From positions 1-44,582 of the forward strand of contig JAJJXM010000135.1 in assembly GCA_024516155.1 (NCBI GenBank): 44,582 bases of DNA. The letters are read 5' to 3'. A program made the translations under genes and the position numbers. The DNA is from Pyronema omphalodes. Taxonomy: Eukaryota > Ascomycota > Pezizomycetes > Pezizales > Pyronemataceae. Below are positions 1 through 8,899 of this stretch, one piece after another. The notes beneath the pieces are model-generated. The model saw nothing but the letters and a program-made list of their open reading frames with translations, did not search any database and had not been told where the DNA came from. The first letter of the stretch is position 1. Each line of letters opens with the position of its first letter.

Positions 1-454
1 GGGAGAGCGGGGAGGAGAAGAGGGGCAGGGCTGGCCCGGGTGTCTCAAAGGGCAAAGAGTCAGGAGACACCAGCGGAGGAGTTGAGAGAAGAGAGGAGAG
101 TGGGGGCGCAGGTGGCCCGGCGGCTGTTTAACTTTGCTTTGGTTTTGTTTTTGCTTTGTGGAGGAAATAAAGACGGAAAAATGGTTAAAAACGGGAGGGG
201 AAGGGTGGAGGAAATGGGGGATCGACCCGGCGAGGTGGCCTCCGAGCGCACAGGGCTCCTTAGATCTGACGACGCTAGATGAAAAACTGCACGGCGAGAC
301 TTGGGAGACTACACTCCCACCCACATTGACAGCTCTGGGGCTTACCCAGTGGGGACCTGGCATCACCCCCAGGTTCTGAACATTGTTTTTAATTTGTAGA
401 TTCCGCCATAACCTTACGGTTGGATGCGTGTATGAATAAATAAATAAATAAATA
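1..454 (+). mobile_element. 3' end of a + strand LINE (copy A), cut by the window edge
   Basis: This purine-rich stretch is followed by the conserved block with GGAGGAAATAAA, then GATTCCGCCATAACC, a small AACC-TTAC-GGTT stem-loop (410-421) and an (AAAT)n tail. The same order follows the ORF2 stop of LINE-1, LINE-3 and LINE-4, so this is a LINE 3'UTR and not a separate SINE. The body of the element lies left of the window. The tail reappears at 7413-7433 and is followed by an ORF1 fragment, so copy A had inserted into that fragment before LINE-1 split its tail. No gene is present; open frames here are shadows. Confidence 0.8.
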
Positions 455-1216
455 TTTATTTATTTATTTATTAACTCATACACGCATCCAACCGTAAGGT
501 TATGGCGGAATCTACAGTAAATACAAAATTAAGAAACCCGGGTGTCAGGCCAAGCTCTCACTGGGTATGCCCCAGAGCTTGTCGTTAGGGTGTCGGGTTG
601 TAGACCCCCAAGTCTCGTTGTGCTTTTGTTCGTCAAGCGTCGTCTGTTCCAGGAGCCCTGTACGCTCGGAGGCCACCTCGCCGGGTCGTTCCCCCATTTC
701 CTCCACCCTTCCCCTCCCTTTTTTAACCGTTTTTCCACCTTTATTTCCTCCACAAAGCAAAAACAAACAAGCAAAAAGAAAAGAAAAGAAGATATAACTC
801 CCCCGGGTCAACGCCCCCCCATCGCACCTCTCTCCCCTGTGCCACTACCCTACTCTACGTCCCTCCCCTCGCCCTTCACCACGCTCCTCCCTCTCGGCTC
901 GCCAGCCATCCATCGTCCCACTCGGTCCACTTCTCTCCGTGTCACCATCTCGCACTCGCCTCATTCGTGCTCCTCCCGTCCGTCTCCACCGCGTCTCTCC
1001 ACTCCCTCGACTCCTCGCCTCACTTTCATGCCCGTTTCAAAAAGAAAAAACACAACACTCCATTCTCCACAACAACCACGCCTCCGCTCTCCCAGTCTCC
1101 TGTCTCCACTCTCTCCTCGTCATCGTCCGCTTCCTCCATCTCCCCTCTCCCTCGTCTCTCTCTCCGCTCTCGCCTCCCGCTTCTCCCTCCCTCCGTCCTC
1201 CTCCTACTTCTTTTTA

Positions 1217-1223
<7 letters not shown>
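455..1223 (-). other. LINE-1 3'UTR: pyrimidine-rich on +, with terminal stem-loop and tetranucleotide tail
   Basis: No gene lies here. In element sense it holds, in order, TAATAATAA after the poly(A), about 400 nt of G+A-rich sequence, the conserved GGAGGAAATAAA block, a stretch matching copies A, C and G, the AACC/GGTT stem-loop (490-501) and the tail. A 241-residue open frame crosses the + strand from 542 to 1267, but it only translates CT-rich sequence and the poly(T). The same order follows ORF2 in LINE-3 and LINE-4, which is why I treat it as one 3'UTR. Confidence 0.8.

Positions 1224-1265
<42 letters not shown>
1224..1265 (-). repeat. Internal poly(A) tract of LINE-1 (42 nt), fused to the ORF2 stop codon
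   Basis: The + strand shows an unbroken run of 42 T. In element sense the last two bases of the ORF2 stop TAA are the first two of the A run. Most LINEs end at such a tract, but here about 770 nt of 3'UTR follow. LINE-3 and LINE-4 have the same arrangement. Confidence 0.9.
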
Positions 1266-1269
<4 letters not shown>

Positions 1270-4200
1270 ATTAGAGGTAACCGCGTGCTCGTCCGTCAGG
1301 TCCAGCAGCGTCCCCCAGTCTGTTGTCAGCGTAGCAGATATGTCCTCCTCAGCGGGGAGTTTACTTAACCTTGCATGAGCCCACTCCGCAGTCGCTATCT
1401 TGGTCTCTGAGATCATAGCGGACAGTGCTTTGGTTCCGGCGGTGGTATGTAAGATTGTCGGTAGTGTGAGGTGTCGTCGTCGTGGGATTTTCAGTGTACG
1501 TCGCAGTTCGGTCCGTTGGGAAGTGAAGTAGGGGCAAGAGAGAATGAGATGTTTGGGGGATTGCGGAGGGTGAAGGGGGCATGAGCACAAGCGGGAGGGG
1601 TATTGGGCGGTGGGGGGATGAGCAAGGCAGTCCAAAAAATAACCGTGTCCGGTTCGCAATCCCAAGATTGCGGTTGATAGTTTGCGTGGTAGGGCCGTGT
1701 AGGCATGGTCGAGGCGTCGACGGTGTGGGGCATTGTATGTTTTAAGTTTCGGCGCGGAGGAGTACCAGGTCGTCCAGTCTTGGATGTATTGATCGTGAAT
1801 CTGTCGACGTATCCAGGACAGGGAGACCGGTAGCGAAGAGGGGGGAGTTAGGGTGGTTGCAGTTTTGGCGAGGAGGTCGGCTTGGTCATTCCCGGGTATA
1901 TCGGTATGTCCTGGGACCCAATGTAAGGTGACGGATGTGTCTTTGGAACGGAGGGAGGAGGCGATGTCGTGTACAGCGCGGGCGAGCTCTTGGCCCGGAC
2001 CATATGTTGTACGGGAGGCGCGGAGGATGGCCGCCTGGTTGTCTGTAAAGACGTGTATCCGGCGGCGTCGGAGGTGGTTGTGGGAGATGATTTTGTGGCA
2101 CATCTCGAGGCAGTCGTGAATTGCTCGTAGCTCGGCGTCGAACACTTCCGTGGTCTTGCCCATGGGGATGGATTCGTTGACTTGACGGGGGAAACCTGAG
2201 GTGATGCAGTATCCGGCGCCTGTTTTTCCTTCGAGTTGGGAGCCGTCTGTATAGGCGATAATGTTGGTTTTGTCGTCACTCAGGTCGCGGATCAGCGAGA
2301 GGTGTTTGACGGCGGCTTCGGGTTTGGGGAGGGAGGATATCTTTATTCGTAGGGGTGAGCTTATCCACGGGGTGGGATTTGGGTGTGCCGTGTCCTCGAT
2401 GTCGTCGTCTGGTAATATCCACTGACCGACGGAGCGGAGCTTGCGAACGAGGCGCGAGGGGGCTTTCTGGGTGGTGTTCCAGGGGTAGTCATATTCGGAC
2501 GGGTCACATATGGAGGTGGGGAAGTGGTTGGGCACGGGGTAGGAGGAAGGGCAGCGTCTAACTACGGGGTGGGAAGGGGGGAGGGAGAGGAGGCGGAGAG
2601 CGTATTTGCGGCTGCGGTGTTGAAGGCGAACTGCGACGGGGGGTATGGCGGCTTCGTTGTGTAGGGCCACTATGGGGGTCGATGTGAATGCGTTTAGTAT
2701 GCGGCGTAGGGCGGAGTTTTGTTGCGTTTGTAGTGTGCTGGCCAGTCCTTTTTGTCCATTCCACCAGATCTCAGAGCCAAAATCCGACCTAGAGGTTACA
2801 CACGCTTGATAAAGTGTACGGGTCGCTGAGGGGGACAGACCTGTTTCGTGACGTACCAAACTTCGGAGAGCGTTGAGGGACCTAGCGGCGGCCGTCAGTC
2901 TTATTTTTACATGTTGGGAGAAGGAAAGTTTGCGATCAAAATGTATGCCAATCCACCGGACCACGTCCTTGCTGCCTCCTTGAGTCCCAGGGGTGACTAT
3001 GGGGCCGTTAGGTAAGCGCACGTTTGTTGCTTCGCTGTGTTCATCGATTCGCGACTTATGGAAGTGCAGCATCTCCGATTTGGAATCGTCGAATGCTACC
3101 GCGTTTGTCTGCGCCCAGTTGAATGCGGTGCGAGCGGCTGCTTCCAGGGCGCGCGCATTTTGTTCTCTCGTTCGTCCATGGGCCACCAAGGCAACGTCGT
3201 CTATATAGCTAGGGGTCCACAGGGTCGGGTGTTCGGATTGTAAGGCGTCAAAGAGGGGGCGAAGGTATATGAGGAAGAGTATTGGCGACGCGGGGGATCC
3301 CTGGGGAATGCCGGTTTGAATTGGTCGCTGTGAATCTGTTCTGCCGTCAAATGATAGGGCGGTTGTGCGGTCACTTAAGAATGAGGAACACCACGATATT
3401 ACCGCCTGTGGGCAGCCGAGTGAGTGCATAGTTGCCAGTAATCTGGCGGAGGAGACGTTATCGAAAGCTCCTCGTACATCTAAAAATAGGGCAGACGTCA
3501 CGAAGCGATTTCCCGCGTTAACTTCTACCTCATGCGTCAGTGCCATCGCGGCGTCAATTGCCGAGCGTTTTGGGCGCCCGCCAATCTGGTCCTTATGCAG
3601 GATTTCGTGCGACTCCACCATAAGGCTGAGCCGGGTCGCCATGAGTTTTTCTAGCACCTTGCCCAAGCAGTTGAGTAAGGCGATCGGGCGGTATGCCTTT
3701 ATGGCGCTATAGTCCGGTTTGTTTGGTTTAGGTATCACCACCGTCGTGGCCTCTCGCCAGCTCCGCGGATGATATCCTTTCGTTCCTAAGGTTGAGTACA
3801 GGGCGTTGAAAACTTTGGGGACTGCATCGTACGCCTTCCTAAGGCACGCGAACGTGATGGAGTCCGGGCCGGGGGCTTTCTTGGGGGAGGATGTTGTGAT
3901 AGCGGTACGAATTTCTTCGGGGGTGAATGTTTTCCAGGGGAGTTGGGGGTTGGGTCGTGAGGTGCGTGTGGGGGGGGCAGCTGGGGGGGGAGGGAATAAC
4001 GCTTGAAAGGCCTCTACCTTACTGTCGAAGTCGACGGATATCTTCTCCATTCCTCCTACCTGTGTCTTGATCGGTGGTGTCAATTGAGCGCGGCGCGGGT
4101 TTGTATATCGGAAGGCCGCCCATATGTCTGGTCCTTCCACCGCGGCTAAGTATTCCTTCCACATGGAGTCCTTTGCATGTCGGACTTTCCTGTAGTGGGC

Positions 4201-5265
4201 GTTTCGAGACTGTTTGTATTCGGCGAGGTGTTGGGGAAGGCGGGTCTGTTTCCATCTCCTCCTGGCCCGGGTCATGTCTTTACGTGTCAGGCGTACCTCC
4301 TCCGTCCACCATCTCTTCGACCGCGGGGTTGGGGTGAGGGTAGGTGTTGATATCGTGGCGGCGGTTTGGATAGAGTCGCGAAGGAGGGCAGCCCATTCGT
4401 CGAGGTTCTCGGCGGAGGGGTTGGCTCGGAGGTGGGACCACCGGGGGTAGGAAGCTTCGGTGAGACGTTGCAATTCTTCGGTGAAGGTCTCCCAGTCCGT
4501 CTTGCGCCAGTTTAGTCGTGTAGTGTCGCCGGCGGTGTTGTGGTGGTCTGGGTGTAAGGAGTTGATTTGGAAACGGATCGCCTCGTGGTCCGATCCCGTG
4601 GCAATGCCGTCGTCAATGGCCCAAGAAGAAATTTCCCTTGCCATCGCCGGGGCTGCCAGAGTCAGGTCGAGGACCGAAGAGCCCGATCCGTCTCGATAGT
4701 GGTAAGTAGGAACGTCCGGGACGTTTACCAGTTGCCAGTGATGGTCTTCCATCAGTTCCACCAGCACGTCTGCTCTCGCTGGTCTGCGTGCGTGGGAGTT
4801 CCACAGAGGGTGATGGGCATTGAGGTCCCCTGTGATCACGCAACGGTGGGGGAGAGTGAGGGGGGTAAGGGAGCGGGGGACGGTATATAATTTTGTTTGG
4901 GGGTCTTTTTCATTATAGATATTTAAGAGGTAAAAGGAGGGAATGAGTGTGGTTCTGACCTCGAGTACCTGGAGGTCAGGATCTCCGCTGACGTCCGGTC
5001 TTGGTGTGACTCGAACATGTGGGTTGAGGCGAGAGATATATGCAGCAGTGCGATTGACTTTGTGGTGGCTGCGGGGGGGAAGTAACAAAAGGAAATCTGG
5101 ATGTGTGATTGCGTACCGGGGATCTTTAACGTTAATCTCTTGTACCAGCAATATGTCTATTTTGGATCCTGCTGAGTTCAGCAGTGTTGTTAGTGCGGTG
5201 GCGCTGCGATTCGTGTTATGTGACACGATGCGAAGGGTCGCCGCTGATGAGTCGTATCTATTCAT
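1264..5265 (-). CDS. LINE-1 ORF2: endonuclease, reverse transcriptase and RNase H polyprotein
   Basis: This 1333-residue frame is uninterrupted. It starts at a true ATG overlapping the end of ORF1 by 8 nt. The N-terminal 240 residues form an APE-type endonuclease with VQEINV, TGDLNAHHPLW and GSDHEAIRF. The reverse transcriptase holds VVIPKPNKPDYS, RPIALLN, FLDVRGAFDN, TGIPQGSP and the catalytic YIDD near residue 690. An RNase H domain follows from about residue 1000 (YTDGS, AELRAIHDCL, FTDNQAA, HWVPGHTDIPGNDQAD). Close to the end is a Cys/His cluster (CSCPLHPPQSPKHLILSC). This order is that of the Tad1 clade of fungal LINEs. Its role is target-primed reverse transcription. All catalytic motifs I can check are intact, so the enzyme may still be functional. 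Confidence 0.95.
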
Positions 5266-5271
5266 CAGCGG
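5241..5271 (-). promoter_or_regulatory. Hairpin over the LINE-1 ORF1 stop / ORF2 start overlap
   Basis: CCGCTGATGA and TCATCAGCGG form a perfect 10-bp stem around an 11-nt loop. In element sense the sequence ATGAATAG holds the ORF2 start and ends in the ORF1 stop, so the hairpin lies exactly on the coupling site. The stem recurs in LINE-3 (29480-29510) and, with one mismatch, in LINE-4 (28880-28910), while loop bases differ. A role in translating ORF2 by stop-restart is inferred. Confidence 0.7.
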
Positions 5272-7168
5272 TCATGGTGGTGTCGGCGATGGGGTTTATT
5301 TCGGCGGGGATGGCGTCTAGGGGTGTTGTCTCCGGGCGAGTCTTCTGCCAGGCTTCCCTGACGACGTTCACTTTGACGGGGCAGCGGGTGCTGTATGCGG
5401 CGTGGTGGACGTCTGTGAGGCCAGCGGCGACACAATTGGCACACTTGTAGAGGGTGTGTTGACATTTGCGGCCCTGGATTGTGGGCCACTGGCCGCATTG
5501 GTGATATTCGGTGGGGTGAGGGGCGGCGCATATCGCGCAAGCGGGGCCATTGTCAGCTGGGCAGATTGCATGATGATGTCCAAATTTCTGGCACCTGCGG
5601 CATTGGTCAATGGAACGGGCGGTGAAGAATTCTGTCACCTTGCGTTGTTCGAATTATACTGTCACCTTTGTTCTCTTGAGGAGGTTGTATTCCTCGCTGG
5701 ACTTCAGTGCGATCATCACACTGGAGGCGGTCTTACCAACACGCTTGTCCGGGTGAGAGATGTACCTTGAGGGTTCTGTCAGGCGTACTTTGTGGTTCGT
5801 CTCGATTTCTTGCTGCAATTTTTGCATACCCTCGGCGGTGTCCTCGTAGTAGTCCGTGGGGATTCCGTGGACTGCCAGCTTATACCATTTTTCGTTAAGT
5901 CGGGGGGGCAAGAGGTTCGGGTGGACTTTGCAGGCAGCGGCGTGGATAACAGAGAGGTGGGGGGTGAGATCGGTAATGGATGTGTTCGGGGAGGGGGTAA
6001 GCATGAGGCTTCCTGCGATATTTTTCCTAACCGTCATGATGTTTCCTTCCACCTTCGCCTTGTGTAGGGCTTCGTTGATAGCTAATCCAATGGCGATCTT
6101 AGAGCTATCGGGCAGGGCACAGGGGTCAGGGCAGGGGATCACAATGTCTTGGACGCGGGGGGGGTTCTTGCGTTGGGGGTTGGGTTTGGTGGTCTTAGGG
6201 GGGGTCTTTGATGGGGCAGCGGCTTTCTCTTTGAACAGCTTGACGGACGAGGGTATTGGTCCTTGCCACGGTTCGTTCGCCTGGGGTGGGGGAGGGGGTA
6301 GGTGAGGGGGAGGAGGGAGCTCGTTCTTCCGGAGTTCAGCTTCGGCGTTCAAGCACCTCTGCTTCCAGTACTCGGCTTCGCTGAGGCGGGGGGCATGTTT
6401 GGAGGGTAAATCGAGAGGGGCGTTAACGGGCTGGGTATCGGGGCTGGTGGTCTCGAGGGGGGTGGGGGATGCGGAGACTGGGGTGGGGGACACGGCGGTA
6501 GCTGTTCCTTTCGGTAGGAGGGACAGGGCGAGGAGTTGGACGGCATCGTAGATGGATTGGAGGAGGGACTGGTTCTTGTTGATTGTCTTGAACGCTTTGT
6601 TGATTCTGTCGTTCGTTGTCTGGTCGGCGTGACGAAACATGTCCGCGGTGGTAGCAAGATTGTGGTGGAGGACGTCGATGGATTGAGCGAGGGCGGCGTT
6701 GCTGTGAGGTGTGGCGTTAATCGGAGCGATGTCGGGGTGGAGTCGTTTGACTTGTGCAGAAACGGGGGTGGAGTCTTCGGCGATATGGGTGATAGTATGG
6801 GCAGTGGAGGCGGCGGGGCGTTTTTTCTGTTTTCCGGTGGTTTGTTGGATGGAGTATTTGGGGTCATTGTTGCTCAGTTGATCGGGGGTGTCGGAGTTTT
6901 CAGGGAGGGGTTTTTTGTTGTGGGGTGTTTTGGGTGGGGCGTTGGTGGTGTTGCGAGAAGTTGGCGTTGGGGAGCTGTCTCGGGGAGACGCGTCGTCGTC
7001 GCTGGAATCCTCGCTGACGTCAGAGCACGTGTCTACGTGCATCTCAACGTCGGACGCGTCGGACTCGTGCGGCTCTGCGTTAGCGCGTGGATTTTTTTCG
7101 GGCGCCCGAGGGGGTTCTTTATCGGGGGGGAGAGATTGTTTCTCCACAACGGTGGATCGGGGAGGCAT
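5258..7168 (-). pseudogene. LINE-1 ORF1 (nucleic-acid-binding protein), one nonsense codon
   Basis: Translation starts at ATG 7168 (MPPRSTVVEK). The first 504 residues have an acidic, Ser/Asp-rich segment near the N-terminus (DVEMHVDTCSD) and Pro-rich linkers. A TAA at 5654-5656 then stops the frame. The same frame continues to 5258 with three CCHC-type knuckles: CRRCQKFGHHHAIC, then CAIC...C, then CANC...C. LINE-4 has a leucine codon at the matching place, so this looks like a single-base change in an otherwise open ORF of about 636 codons. ORF1 proteins of this kind bind the LINE RNA. The split would leave a product without knuckles, unless the stop is read through. Confidence 0.85.
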
Positions 7169-7412
7169 CGGAATGTCGGAATAAGTTTGTTTGGCGGTAG
7201 CGACAAGGAATCCGCGATTGAGACGATGATTGTTGATGTGGGTGGAGGGTGGTGTTGATGGAACCGGTTCGCGGGGCTTTTCTCAGGGGCCCGAAAACTC
7301 CTTTTCGATGAAAACTCAACGAAAAAGAGAGGGCCTCATCTGGAAATGCTGCGAATAGGTAATTCGGGGCTGCCGAACAATAATCCGCGATAAAATCTTG
7401 CGATTTCGGCGT
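7169..7412 (-). promoter_or_regulatory. LINE-1 5'UTR, probable internal promoter region
   Basis: About 245 nt lie between the 5' end and the ORF1 ATG. It matches the LINE-4 5'UTR (35393-35634) almost base for base, including a GAACCGGTTC palindrome (7261-7270; 35485-35494) and a CTTTTTCGTTGAGTTT stretch. LINEs normally carry an internal promoter here; no factor site can be named with confidence. Confidence 0.6.
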
Positions 7413-7433
7413 TAAATAAATAAATAAAATCTT

Positions 7434-8887
7434 GCCAGGGGGGTTGCGAACAGCGTCCAGGACATCCTGGATGTCATGTTGGACGACGGACAGTTGCATA
7501 GTCATCCCTTCCATCGCTGAGGAAGAGGCCGTGAGGTTTGGTGAAGGGGGCGCCGAAATGACTTGGTTCTGGTCGTCGATTTTCTTCGTCAGGGGGTCCA
7601 CAGCAGCCTTGAGAGCTGTTGTTTCCGCCTGTGTAGAGTCGTACGCTGCGCGCAGCATCGTGTTTTCGCCGAGCAGATCGTTAAATTTTGTCATTATGAC
7701 GTCCAATCTGCTGTGTATCGCATCGTAGTTGTTGCGTGTCGATTCATCGAGGGTATTGAAGCGTCGCTGTGTGTCCTGGTGGATCTGTTGTATCCCCAGG
7801 AAGCTGGCTCCAATGAGTTCGGCGGCGTTGTCATGGAACAGTTGATCCAAGCTGGCATAGTTCTCATCCACTGTGACTGCCTCATTAATCGCAGATACAC
7901 ACTCGCGACGGTAGTTACTGAACTGGCTGTGTTCAGTTGTCGCCTGTCACTGCTTTGTTGAAGCCGAAGGAACTGGTGATCCTGCCAAGACCACGGTCGG
8001 AAGGGCTTTCCAGCGAAGTTTCCATCAACTTCATCAACTTTTCCATCTCTTCCATCAAGAGTAGGATTGGATCCATCATGAGGAGGGTCGGCTAGAACTT
8101 TGTACGCGTTTTGCGACCGTTTCGATCGTTGGGCACTTGTCACGGCACACGGCTGACGAGCCGTTGTGTTGTTGCGTCATCATTTTGTTGTCGTTGTTGT
8201 TGTCGACATCGTGCCGTTGTCTTGCCGTGTTGTGTTGTGTTGTCGTTGTGTTGTTGTGTGTGCCGTGCCGTTGTGGTTGATATACTGATTGATGATGGAT
8301 GACGTACCATGAGATGGAGAGCTGTGGCGTCGCAGGTGAATTGATGGAGAACGGAAGCTTTCATGTAGCGATGTTGGATGACGGCCCAGCAAAAGTGCTG
8401 GCCGCCCCTTTGTACATAAGGAGGCTTGCCTCCCCGTTGTCGAGTTCTCCATCGAACGTCTTGTGTCTTTCCCTTGTTCTTAATAAAACACTTCTCCTTC
8501 CAGTCCCACGTCATTCTTGTCCTTGTCCCTGTTCCTGTTTCGTGTGCCGTCCGTCTGACGAGCACTTCGGTCCTTGTCTTTCCGTTCCCCGTCCTGGAAC
8601 CCGCCTAGTCCCCCTTGCCGGTAGTGTTCAGTGTGTTCTTTGAACCTCCTTTCCTAGTTCCCTGACAGCGTTGTTCTGGCGTTGTTTTGGCGACATTTCG
8701 TGAGGTGGGGTAAGCCAAAACTCGTGAAAACTCTGATTTTGCGACAAAAGTCAACAAAAACAATGTAGAACTCCCTGAAAATTCAGAGAATGACGTAACA
8801 GAGTGCTGCGAATCCGAATCCGATGAGAAAACCGGGGGTTTCGGTGCTCGTTGTTGAGAATGCAGCGGGGGGTCGCCGTTGCCGTGT
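7434..8887 (-). pseudogene. Second-type LINE ORF1 fragment, 5' end conserved, split by a solo LTR
   Basis: Reading from 8887 leftward, the segment begins ACACGGCAACGGCGACC, as at 11413 and 22640, and reaches an ATG (MSPKQR) near 8694. It is broken at 8672 by the solo LTR and resumes at 8132. It then encodes a coiled-coil-like region with heptad-style Leu/Ala (DVIMTKFNDLLGENTMLRAA) and stops being homologous at 7434 (VRNPPGK), where copy A inserted. It matches the first half of the ORF1 at 11607-13061. Frame changes occur inside it. It lies head to head with the LINE-2 ORF2 that starts at about 8900. Confidence 0.8.
8138..8667. mobile_element. Solo LTR (530 bp) inside the ORF1 fragment
   Basis: The segment begins TGTCACGGCACACGG and ends TTCCCTGACA, the TG...CA ends of an LTR. 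It interrupts the ORF1 fragment at GCATT, the uninterrupted form seen at 11632-11636 on the other strand. The flanks are GCACT (8133-8137) and GCGTT (8668-8672), each one base off, as expected of an old 5-bp target duplication. It has a possible poly(A) signal AATAAA (8482-8487) and a GGAGGC-TT-GCCTCC hairpin (8420-8433). No internal retroelement sequence is present, so it most likely arose by LTR-LTR recombination. Its family is not represented by the full elements here. Read 5' to 3' it appears to be on the + strand. Confidence 0.8.
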
Positions 8888-8899
8888 AGGTTTGAAAAA

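Larger units (their letters stand above)
455..7412 (-). mobile_element. LINE-1: nearly complete Tad1-type non-LTR retrotransposon
   Basis: Reading on the minus strand, the element has a 5'UTR (7412-7169), ORF1 (7168-5258), ORF2 (5265-1264), a poly(A) tract, a GA-rich 3'UTR and a TAAA-type tail (about 475-455). Its 5' end starts at CGCCGAAATCGC. LINE-4 carries about 47 nt more upstream, so LINE-1 is slightly 5'-truncated. Both flanks are AAAT repeats: copy A tail on the left and a matching AAAT run at 7413-7433 on the right. It therefore inserted into the tail of an older LINE in tail-to-tail orientation. Its best-preserved gene is the uninterrupted ORF2. One nonsense codon in ORF1 is the only coding lesion I see. 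Confidence 0.9.

Noticed and set aside
1..454. A SINE or other short non-autonomous family with an AAAT tail, repeated at 1, 13000, 22050, 23000, 24720 and 33850
   Set aside because: The same sequence follows the ORF2 stop and poly(A) in three LINEs with constant order and spacing. It is the LINE 3'UTR; lone copies are truncated or chimeric LINEs.
542..1267. 241-residue + strand open frame
   Set aside because: It translates CT-rich LINE 3'UTR and poly(T), ending in a Phe run; no start context and no homologous frame in the other 3'UTR copies.
8160..8280. A simple GT-rich microsatellite or CRISPR-like array
   Set aside because: The GTTGT words are irregular and belong to the left part of a solo LTR. 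No array with constant repeats and unique spacers exists in the window.
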